From contig JBFWKS010000095.1 of the NCBI GenBank assembly GCA_050252545.1, positions 1 to 13,216 of the forward strand: DNA of 13,216 nucleotides, written 5' to 3'. Positions 8,358-13,216 of this stretch are shown here, in pieces. The position numbers and the translations under genes are program-made. This DNA comes from Patulibacter sp050252545 (GTDB lineage Bacteria; Actinomycetota; Thermoleophilia; Solirubrobacterales; Solirubrobacteraceae). Under the pieces are notes generated by a model, which saw only the letters and a program-made list of their open reading frames with translations, did no database searches and was not told the origin of the DNA. Numbering within the stretch: position 1 is the first letter of the stretch; each line of letters begins with the position of its first letter.

Positions 8358-9135
8358 GCTCGGCCTCCTCGACGAAGCTCGCCCGTCCCGCGTGGCGGGC
8401 GGACAGGTCGGCCACGTAGGACGCGCGTGCACGGGTGGCGTCCCCGTCCGGATCGACGAGCGCCATCCACTCGTCCGGCACCCGGTCGGTGGCGGCCGCG
8501 ATCGCGTCGGGCCCGGCCGCGTCGGCGATCCGCTCGTCGATGTCGACGATCGACCCGGCCTGCGGCAGCAGCACGTGATCGCGGATCGGGGCGAACGGCC
8601 GGGTCGCGGCGGCCGGGTCCAGGCCCGCGTGGTGGCGGTAGAGCGACGCACCCTGATCGATCAGCCAGATCCGGTCGTGCCAGACCAGCAGGTTGGGGTT
8701 GCGCGGCGTGCGGTCCACGTTCTCCAGCATCGCGTCGAGCCAGACGATGGCCGCGGCCGTCTCGGGCGCCGGCTGCACGCGCGAGCCCGGTGCGTACGGC
8801 AGTGCCCGCGGCAGGTAGTCGAGGCCGGCGTTGATCCCGACGCTGGCGGCGACGTGCTCCTGGATCTCGGGATCGGGCTCGGCGACCGACAGCGCGGCGG
8901 GCAGGTCGACGAGGACGACGTCGGGCACGAGCAAGCCGAGGGTGGGGTCCGTCGCGCCGACCGCGCGGATCAGCTCGCCGGCGAGGACCTCGGCGATCAG
9001 CGCCTTGATCCCCTGCGCTGCGCCACGGAGCTTCGTGACGTACAGCCCGCAGTCGTCGGCCTCGACCAGGGCGGGCACCGACCCACCCTCGCGCAGCGGG
9101 GCGACGTAGCGGGTGGCCTGGACCGTGCGGAGCAC
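8341..9135 (-). CDS. HipA-like family kinase
   Basis: The 264-residue protein resembles the HipA_2 group of kinase-fold proteins. LYVTKLRGAAQGIKALIAEV at 31-50 carries the likely ATP-binding lysine (K35) and a Gly-rich stretch. NVDRTPRNPNLL at 139-150 has the catalytic-loop pattern with D141, N146 and N148. IWLIDQGASL at 156-165 gives D160 as the probable metal-binding Asp (the DFG equivalent). It lacks the N-terminal DNA-binding partner HipB and is much shorter than E. coli HipA (about 440), so a toxin-antitoxin role should not be assumed. The substrate is unknown. The GTG at 9135 lies 6 bases after TACGCT. It is the first gene of an overlapping pair with DUF3037, downstream of the tRNA-Tyr terminator. 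Confidence 0.85.
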   Translation of the reverse strand: MLRTVQATRYVAPLREGGSVPALVEADDCGLYVTKLRGAAQGIKALIAEVLAGELIRAVGATDPTLGLLVPDVVLVDLPAALSVAEPDPEIQEHVAASVGINAGLDYLPRALPYAPGSRVQPAPETAAAIVWLDAMLENVDRTPRNPNLLVWHDRIWLIDQGASLYRHHAGLDPAAATRPFAPIRDHVLLPQAGSIVDIDERIADAAGPDAIAAATDRVPDEWMALVDPDGDATRARASYVADLSARHAGRASFVEEAERARAV

Positions 9136-9141
9136 CGGAGC

Positions 9142-9147
9142 AGCGTA
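9142..9147 (-). promoter_or_regulatory. -10 hexamer of the HipA-like kinase gene (leaderless start)
   Basis: The minus strand reads TACGCT, then 6 bases, then the GTG at 9135. There is no room for a Shine-Dalgarno sequence. The upstream tRNA-Tyr terminator ends 14 bases before it. Confidence 0.5.
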
Positions 9148-9160
9148 CCCACGAAACGAC

Positions 9161-9187
9161 CGAGGGCCCCGCTCGGCAGGGCCCTCG
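9161..9187 (-). terminator. Terminator of tRNA-Tyr
   Basis: CGAGGGCCC (9161-9169) and GGGCCCTCG (9179-9187) form a perfect 9-bp stem with a 9-base loop, followed on the minus strand by GTCGTTTCGT. It starts 7 bases after the tRNA 3' end. Confidence 0.8.
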
Positions 9188-9193
9188 TCACAG

Positions 9194-9275
9194 TGGGGGG
9201 AACAGGATTCGAACCTGTGTAGGCAGAGCCAACGGGTTTACAGCCCGTCTCCTTTAACCACTCGGACATCCCCCC
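9194..9275 (-). tRNA. tRNA-Tyr (anticodon GTA)
   Basis: This is an 82-base class II tRNA. The acceptor GGGGGGA pairs with TCCCCCC, and the discriminator A is at 9194. The anticodon stem ACGGG/CCCGT carries loop CTGTAAA, so the anticodon is GTA. A long variable arm (TGGCTCTGCCTAC region) follows, then the T arm ACAGG/CCTGT with loop TTCGAAT. CCA is not encoded. It reads UAC and UAU. Confidence 0.96.
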
Positions 9276-9280
9276 GAGCG

Positions 9281-9307
9281 GCGACGGATCCTAGCGGGAT
9301 CCGTCGC
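9281..9307. repeat. Perfect 11-bp inverted repeat overlapping the tRNA-Tyr promoter
   Basis: GCGACGGATCC (9281-9291) and GGATCCGTCGC (9297-9307) are exact reverse complements around TAGCG. The minus-strand hexamer TAGGAT at 9288-9293 lies inside it. It could be a second terminator for the sigma gene, an operator on the tRNA promoter, or both. Confidence 0.6.
9288..9293 (-). promoter_or_regulatory. -10 hexamer of tRNA-Tyr
   Basis: The minus strand reads TAGGAT, ending 12 bases before the tRNA 5' base at 9275. That is a short leader, similar in geometry to the tRNA-Thr promoter. Confidence 0.45.
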
Positions 9308-9310
9308 GTG

Positions 9311-9344
9311 GTGCGGTCGCGCGCCTCCCCTCGCGCGACCGCAC
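9311..9344 (-). terminator. Terminator of the principal sigma factor gene
   Basis: GTGCGGTCGCGCG (9311-9323) and CGCGCGACCGCAC (9332-9344) form a perfect 13-bp stem with an 8-base loop, 11 bases after the stop codon. No T-run follows. Confidence 0.75.
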
Positions 9345-9355
9345 CGGTGGCGGCG

Positions 9356-10513
9356 TCAGACCGCGTCGCGCAGCCGCTGCGCCTCGGGCAGCGACTCGAG
9401 CTTCTTGAGCGTATGGCTCTCGATCTGACGGATCCGCTCGCGGGTGACGTCGAACGCGCGGCCGACCTCCTCCAACGTGCACGGCTGATCGCCGGACAGG
9501 CCGAAGCGCATCTCGATGACCTCGCGCTCGCGCTTGGGCAGCGTCGAGAGCGCCCGGCGGACGTGCTCCTTGCGGAGCTGCTCGCTCGTCTGCTCGAACG
9601 GGGACTCGGCGTCCTTGTCCTCGACGAAGTCGCCGAGCGAGGACTCCTCGTCCTCGCCGACCGGCTTCTCGAGCGAGATCGGCTGCTGCGAGATGCGGAG
9701 GATGTCGCGAACGTCGCGGACCTCCATCTCGACCTCGTACGCGATCTCCTCCGGCGTCGGCTGCCGGCCCAGGGTCTGCACGAGCTGCCGCTCGACGTGC
9801 ACGACCTTGTTGAGCTTCTCGACCATGTGGACGGGGATCCGGATCGTCCGGCCCTTGTCCGCGATCGCGCGGGTGACCGCCTGGCGGATCCACCACGTCG
9901 CGTACGTCGAGAACTTGTAGCCGCGGCGGTAGTCGAACTTCTCGACCGCGCGGATGAGGCCCAGCGAGCCCTCCTGGATCAGGTCCAGGAAGCTCAGGCC
10001 GCGGCCCAGGTACGCCTTGGCGATCGACACGACGAGGCGCAGGTTGGCCTCGATCATCGCGCGCTTGGCCTCGACGTCGCCGCGCTCGATCCGCTTGGCC
10101 AGCTCGACCTCCTGGTCGGCCGTCAGCAGCGCGACGCGGCCGATCGACCGCAGGTACATGCGCAGCGAGTCCAGGCTCGGCTCGACCGTGAGGTCGATCT
10201 GCGGACGTGCCTTGCCGGAGCCCGACTCCTGGCGCTCCTTGCGGGTACCGGACTGCTCCAGTCGCTCGGCCTCGCGGGCCGTGCGATCGGTGGCATCACC
10301 ACCGCCGTCGATGACGTCGACGCCGTGCTCCTCGAGGTGCGCGTGGAGGCCACGTAGTTGCTCCTTCGTGACGTCCACCTCCTCGAGGGCCTCGGCGATG
10401 TGCGCCACCGTGAGAAACCCCTTCTCCTGACCTTCGGCGATCAGCCCGCGCAGCTCCTCGATCTCCGTGAACGGCGTCTCGTCGGCTGCCAGAAGCGTGT
10501 TGTTCTCACTCAC
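9356..10513 (-). CDS. rpoD: RNA polymerase principal sigma factor (RpoD/SigA)
   Basis: This sigma-70 factor directs RNA polymerase to housekeeping promoters. The 385-residue protein has region 1.1 at about 13-69 (FTEIEELRGLIAEGQEKGFL onward), an acidic/Gly linker, and region 1.2 at 114-146. Region 2 follows at about 148-225 (ANLRLVVSIAKAYLGRGLSF, LDLIQEGSLGLIRAVEKFDY, YKFSTYATWWIRQAVTRAIA). Region 3 lies at about 230-300, and region 4 at 320-372 has the helix-turn-helix TLEEVGRAFDVTRERIRQIE. The tail after the helix-turn-helix reads SHTLKKLESL where many SigA proteins have a KALRKL form, a minor variation. I chose the GTG at 10513 because GAGGGGAAGG lies about 6 bases upstream as a ribosome binding site. 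This is the clearest Shine-Dalgarno in the window. Confidence 0.95.
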   Translation of the reverse strand: MSENNTLLAADETPFTEIEELRGLIAEGQEKGFLTVAHIAEALEEVDVTKEQLRGLHAHLEEHGVDVIDGGGDATDRTAREAERLEQSGTRKERQESGSGKARPQIDLTVEPSLDSLRMYLRSIGRVALLTADQEVELAKRIERGDVEAKRAMIEANLRLVVSIAKAYLGRGLSFLDLIQEGSLGLIRAVEKFDYRRGYKFSTYATWWIRQAVTRAIADKGRTIRIPVHMVEKLNKVVHVERQLVQTLGRQPTPEEIAYEVEMEVRDVRDILRISQQPISLEKPVGEDEESSLGDFVEDKDAESPFEQTSEQLRKEHVRRALSTLPKREREVIEMRFGLSGDQPCTLEEVGRAFDVTRERIRQIESHTLKKLESLPEAQRLRDAV

Positions 10514-10680
10514 GTCGAACCTTCCCCTCGTCGGTACGACGCCCGCCACCGGGACGGGCTTGTCTGACTGTCTCACCAGGTGACCGAGGTCGCAGGCCCG
10601 GGGTCGCTCCCCGCGGCACCCGCCTCGTGTCTCCACTGCCCCAAGGTCTAGCACAGGGACGCCGCAAAGGCGCCGCGAGG

Positions 10681-10694
10681 GTGACGGCGGTCAC
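10681..10694. promoter_or_regulatory. Inverted repeat GTGAC-N4-GTCAC (possible operator)
   Basis: A 5-4-5 inverted repeat lies in the rpoD leader side of the divergent gap. It has the size of a dimeric repressor site. No known regulator's consensus was recognised; it does not resemble an AT-rich Zur box. Confidence 0.3.
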
Positions 10695-10768
10695 AGTTGG
10701 ACGATGTCGTATGGGGCGACGTGGAAGCCCTCCCGACCCCGACGAGCCGCCCCGGGCATGCGGACGCG

Positions 10769-10775
10769 TACGGTA
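10769..10775. promoter_or_regulatory. Overlapping divergent -10 hexamers (TACGGT plus strand, TACCGT minus strand)
   Basis: TACGGTA reads as TACGGT on the plus strand (10769-10774) and TACCGT on the minus strand (10775-10770). The plus-strand one would give the GTP cyclohydrolase a leader of about 60 bases; the minus-strand one would give rpoD about 250. Neither has a clear -35. Confidence 0.3.
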
Positions 10776-10798
10776 TGGGGCTGTCCCGTGCATTCGAC

Positions 10799-10819
10799 GC
10801 GGCCCGCCCGCCGGGCCGC
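10799..10819 (+). repeat. Hairpin in the GTP cyclohydrolase leader
   Basis: GCGGCCCG (10799-10806) pairs with CGGGCCGC (10812-10819) around a 5-base loop, ending 21 bases before the ATG. It may influence translation, or it may be chance in GC-rich DNA. Confidence 0.35.
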
Positions 10820-10840
10820 GCGCAAGATCGGATCCGAGTC

Positions 10841-11857
10841 ATGCCGAGCAGCCAGACCGCCCTCGACGTCCAGAACCAGCGGCCACCGGTGCCCCTCGCC
10901 CTGACGCGCGTCGGGGTCGCCGGCGTCGAGAAGCTCATCCGCGTCGGCCGGCCCGGTGAGGAGCTGCCGTACCTCGCCACGTTCGAGACCGTCGTCGACC
11001 TGGGCCCGGACCAGAAGGGCGCCCACATGTCGCGGTTCGAGGAGGTCGTCAACGCGGCGATCGCCGAGGAGGTCGTCGGTGGCGGACCGGTGCTCCGCGC
11101 CGAGGACCTCGCCCGCCGCGTCGCCGCGGTCATCCGTGAGCGCCAGGGTGCCCGGCGCGCCGAGGTCCGGGTGAGCGCCCGCTACCCCGAGGACCGACCG
11201 GCGCCGGTGTCGGGCATCGCGAGCCAGGAGATCTTCACGCTGCACGGGATCGCGGTCGCCACCGACGCGGGGACGCGCACCGTCACCGGCGTGACCGCCC
11301 AGGGGATCACCGCGTGCCCGTGCGCGCAGGAGCACCTGCGCGACGGGGCGGCGCGGGGCCTGGTCGACGCCGGGTTCGACGACGAGCAGATCGCGACGAT
11401 CCTCGACGTGGTGCCGGTCGCGACGCACAACCAGCGCGGTCTGGGCACGCTCTACCTGGGGCGGATCAACGAGGACGGCGGGGACGCGTCGAACGTGCCG
11501 CAGGACATCGACGCGATCGACATGGTCCGCCTCGTCGAGGGCTCGATGAGCTCGGAGATCTACGAGCTGATGAAGCGCACCGACGAGGGCGCGGTCGTCG
11601 AGAAGGCCCACCGCAACCCGCGGTTCGTCGAGGACTGCGTCCGCGAGCTGCTGCGCAGCGTCGTCGAGCGATTCGGTGGCCTGTCGGACGACGCGTTCGT
11701 GCTGGCCCGCCAGGAGAACCTCGAGACGATCCACCAGCACGACGTGATCGCCGAGCGGTCCGGCACCCTCGGCGAGCTGCGCACCGAGCTCGGGCGTGGC
11801 GTGGAGCCCGCACGGCACACGACGCTGCGCGAGTGGCTCGACGCCGCGGGCAGCTGA
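10841..11857 (+). CDS. GTP cyclohydrolase of the FolE2/MptA family, MptA-like
   Basis: The family (COG1469) opens the GTP ring to start pterin synthesis. FolE2 makes dihydroneopterin triphosphate for folate; archaeal MptA makes the 2',3'-cyclic phosphate for methanopterin. The 338-residue protein has LDVQNQRPPVPLALTRVGV at 8-26, KGAHMSRFEE at 59-68, GITACPCAQEHL at 155-166 (C159 and C161), THNQRGLGTLYLGR at 195-208 and ENLETIHQHDVIAERSGTL at 292-310. The ACPCAQE motif and a length above 300 are nearer to MptA than to FolE2 (about 260 residues), as I recall the families. The metal is probably Fe or Zn. The ATG at 10841 gives the family N-terminus; the earlier in-frame starts (including an ATG at 10775) give an unrelated sequence. 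It diverges from rpoD and converges on pgsA with 15 bases between stops. Confidence 0.9.
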   Translation: MPSSQTALDVQNQRPPVPLALTRVGVAGVEKLIRVGRPGEELPYLATFETVVDLGPDQKGAHMSRFEEVVNAAIAEEVVGGGPVLRAEDLARRVAAVIRERQGARRAEVRVSARYPEDRPAPVSGIASQEIFTLHGIAVATDAGTRTVTGVTAQGITACPCAQEHLRDGAARGLVDAGFDDEQIATILDVVPVATHNQRGLGTLYLGRINEDGGDASNVPQDIDAIDMVRLVEGSMSSEIYELMKRTDEGAVVEKAHRNPRFVEDCVRELLRSVVERFGGLSDDAFVLARQENLETIHQHDVIAERSGTLGELRTELGRGVEPARHTTLREWLDAAGS

Positions 11858-11872
11858 CCGGGGGCCTCGTGC

Positions 11873-12424
11873 TCAGGCGGCCGGGGCGACCTTGGCCGCC
11901 GCGAGCGCCCGGCGCACGCCGAGCAGGAAGTCCGCCCCACTGACGAGCGTCAGGGCGACCATCGCGTAGATCATCGCGTCGAGCCAGCCGGGGATCGGCA
12001 CGACCAGGATGACGAGCAGGATGACGAGCATCTGGAACGCCGTCTTGACCTTGCCGAGCCACGCGGCGCCCTTGACCTCGCCCCGCCGCGCCACGAGCTG
12101 CCGGATGACGGTCACGAGGAGCTCGCGGCCGAGGATCACGACGACGATCCACAGGGCCAACCGGTCGACGATCGCCAGCGGCACGAGCGACCCGACGACG
12201 AGCAGCTTGTCGGCGAGCGGATCGGCGAGCTTGCCGAAGTCGGTGATGAGGTTGGCCCGGCGGGCGAGCCAGCCGTCGACGAAGTCGGTGACCGACGCGA
12301 ACCAGAAGATCCCGGCCGCGATGTAGTCCCCGGTCCGGGTCTCCTGCAGCAACGCGACCGTCATCACGGGCACGAGCACGATCCGCAGGACGGTCAGCGC
12401 GTTGGGCACGTTGATCGGCGGCAC
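11873..12424 (-). CDS. pgsA: CDP-diacylglycerol--glycerol-3-phosphate 3-phosphatidyltransferase
   Basis: The enzyme transfers a phosphatidyl group from CDP-diacylglycerol to glycerol-3-phosphate, giving phosphatidylglycerol phosphate, the committed step to phosphatidylglycerol and cardiolipin. The 183-residue membrane protein opens PNALTVLRIVLVPVMTVALL at 7-26. It has a perfect CDP-alcohol phosphotransferase motif DGx2ARx8Gx3Dx3D: D50, G51, A54, R55, G64, D68 and D72. Several hydrophobic helices follow, with GRELLVTVIRQLVARRG between them, which points to PgsA within the family. I cannot fully exclude a phosphatidylinositol-phosphate-type homologue. The GTG at 12424 sits 6 bases after GATACT; a GTG at 12409 would trim five residues. 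It is divergent from clpP. Confidence 0.92.
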   Translation of the reverse strand: MPPINVPNALTVLRIVLVPVMTVALLQETRTGDYIAAGIFWFASVTDFVDGWLARRANLITDFGKLADPLADKLLVVGSLVPLAIVDRLALWIVVVILGRELLVTVIRQLVARRGEVKGAAWLGKVKTAFQMLVILLVILVVPIPGWLDAMIYAMVALTLVSGADFLLGVRRALAAAKVAPAA

Positions 12425-12430
12425 CCGGGG

Positions 12431-12436
12431 AGTATC
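12431..12436 (-). promoter_or_regulatory. -10 hexamer of pgsA (leaderless start)
   Basis: The minus strand reads GATACT (one base off TANNNT but close to TATACT), then 6 bases, then the GTG at 12424. It lies in the 79-base divergent gap with clpP. Confidence 0.4.
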
Positions 12437-12491
12437 CCGCGTGTCGCGGGCGGTCGCGCCTGCCGTGGGCGGCCACCGGTCGACGCATCGC

Positions 12492-12497
12492 TAGGGT
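12492..12497 (+). promoter_or_regulatory. -10 hexamer of clpP (leaderless start)
   Basis: TAGGGT is followed by 6 bases and the ATG at 12504. There is no Shine-Dalgarno sequence and no clear -35. Confidence 0.5.
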
Positions 12498-12503
12498 GTC
12501 CGC

Positions 12504-13127
12504 ATGCCCTTGGTCCCGACGGTCGTCGAGCGCACCGCCCGCGGCGAGCGCGAGTACGACATCTTCAGCCGGCTGCTCAACGAGCGGATCATCTTCCTCG
12601 GCCAGCAGATCGACGACCAGATCGGAAATCTCGTCGTCGCCCAGCTCCTGCACCTCGCGTCGGACGACGAGGACAAGGACATCTCGCTGTACATCAACTC
12701 GCCGGGCGGGTCGGTCACGGCGGGGCTGGCGATCCTCGACACGATGAACTTCGTCAAGCCCGACGTGCGCACGATCTGCGTCGGCATCGCGATGTCCGCC
12801 GGGTCGCTGCTGCTGGCCGGTGGCGCGAAGGGCAAGCGCGTGGCGCTGCCCAACAGCCGGATCCTCACCCACCAGCCGTCGGTCAGCGGGTTCGAGGGCC
12901 AGGCGTCGGACATCGAGATCCACGCCCGCGAGCTCCTCAAGACCCGGGCGCGGTTGAACGAGATCTACGTGAAGATGACCGGCCAGCCGCTCGAGATCAT
13001 CGAGCGCGACATGGAGCGCGACCGGTTCTTCACGCCGCTGGAGGCCAAGGAGTACGGCCTCATCGACGACGTGCTCGGCCCGTCGCTGCCCGACCTGGGC
13101 AAGGACGCCCCCACGCCTAAGGGCTGA
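12504..13127 (+). CDS. clpP: ATP-dependent Clp protease proteolytic subunit
   Basis: This serine protease forms the double-heptamer chamber that degrades proteins fed by ClpX, ClpA or ClpC. The 207-residue protein opens MPLVPTVVERTARGEREYDI, then FSRLLNERIIFLGQQIDDQI and SLYINSPGGSVTAGLAILDT. The triad is S98 in GIAMSAGSLLLAGG, H123 in NSRILTHQP and D173 in IERDMERDRF. The residues round the serine are AMSAG where most ClpP have AASMG, and the loop after H123 is one residue longer than in E. coli. The start gives no obvious propeptide. It stands alone, not in the usual tig-clpP-clpX order, so it may be one of two paralogues. It is divergent from pgsA and followed by a terminator. Confidence 0.95.
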   Translation: MPLVPTVVERTARGEREYDIFSRLLNERIIFLGQQIDDQIGNLVVAQLLHLASDDEDKDISLYINSPGGSVTAGLAILDTMNFVKPDVRTICVGIAMSAGSLLLAGGAKGKRVALPNSRILTHQPSVSGFEGQASDIEIHARELLKTRARLNEIYVKMTGQPLEIIERDMERDRFFTPLEAKEYGLIDDVLGPSLPDLGKDAPTPKG

Positions 13128-13148
13128 CGACCGCCCGCCGGGGAGCTG

Positions 13149-13171
13149 CCCGGGTCGGATCACGACCCGGG
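13149..13171 (+). terminator. Terminator of clpP
   Basis: CCCGGGTCG (13149-13157) and CGACCCGGG (13163-13171) form a perfect 9-bp stem with loop GATCA, 21 bases after the stop. There is no T-run. A second small repeat, GGGCCC-GGAC-GGGCCC, lies at 13190-13205; the remaining bases to the edge show no gene. Confidence 0.7.
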
Positions 13172-13216
13172 ACCGCGTCACGCCGCCACGGGCCCGGACG
13201 GGCCCGCCACGCCGGT

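Larger units (their letters stand above)
10514..10840. other. Divergent control region between rpoD and the GTP cyclohydrolase gene
   Basis: These 327 bases hold no convincing gene; frames extending into them are Arg/Pro-rich. They contain the rpoD ribosome binding site (about 10520-10529), the palindrome TCACCAGGTGA (10573-10583), a weak minus-strand hexamer TAGACC (10645-10650), the inverted repeat GTGACGGCGGTCAC (10681-10694), overlapping -10 hexamers on both strands at 10769-10775, and a hairpin at 10799-10819. The rpoD leader is therefore long, about 130 to 250 bases depending on the promoter. Confidence 0.5.

Noticed and set aside
8341..9135. Reading the HipA-like gene as half of a HipBA toxin-antitoxin module
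   Set aside because: No helix-turn-helix partner lies upstream, the protein is much shorter than HipA, and its neighbour is DUF3037.
11466..13181. A 571-codon minus-strand frame opposite clpP and across pgsA
   Set aside because: It is out of frame with pgsA and antisense to a clear ClpP; the composition is typical of a shadow.

Overview
The window is a very GC-rich stretch of bacterial chromosome made of housekeeping and metabolic genes, with no sign of phage, transposon or CRISPR material. The gene set points to an actinobacterium, and I infer class Thermoleophilia (Solirubrobacterales or a relative). It includes a monomeric NADP isocitrate dehydrogenase, a WS/DGAT acyltransferase, a HipA-like kinase paired with DUF3037, an MptA-like GTP cyclohydrolase, a single principal sigma factor and tRNAs without encoded CCA. 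The lineage is an inference from gene types and base composition; no marker in the window was placed on a tree.

Layout. At the left, on the minus strand, lie an NAD+ synthetase-like protein with a worn synthetase domain and then the 5' nine-tenths of icd, which runs off the left edge. Then comes tRNA-Thr(GGU) on the plus strand with a long terminator hairpin, a four-helix membrane protein, a possible 33-residue small protein and an SRPBCC/START-fold protein. Converging on that protein is a minus-strand pair, an FKBP lipoprotein followed by a WS/DGAT acyltransferase. Next is a minus-strand pair of a HipA-like kinase and a DUF3037 protein with overlapping ends. tRNA-Tyr(GUA) and the principal sigma factor follow, also on the minus strand. 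The sigma gene diverges from an MptA/FolE2-type GTP cyclohydrolase, which converges on pgsA (phosphatidylglycerophosphate synthase). pgsA diverges from clpP, which ends at a terminator near the right edge.

Themes. The main regulatory pattern is a -10 hexamer (TANNNT, or GATACT in one case) placed 6 to 10 bases before the start codon of eight genes, with no Shine-Dalgarno sequence. This implies leaderless or nearly leaderless mRNAs; the sigma factor gene keeps a ribosome binding site. The pattern also settles several start codons.

Nothing here looks like a complete unknown defence or mobile system. The best candidates for something undescribed are the NadE-like protein with an intact glutaminase triad but a lost ATP-binding loop, the kinase/DUF3037 pair with a 70-residue disordered extension, the 33-residue small ORF, and a perfect palindrome that overlaps the tRNA-Tyr promoter. 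Most long open frames opposite these genes are GC-driven shadows and were left out.
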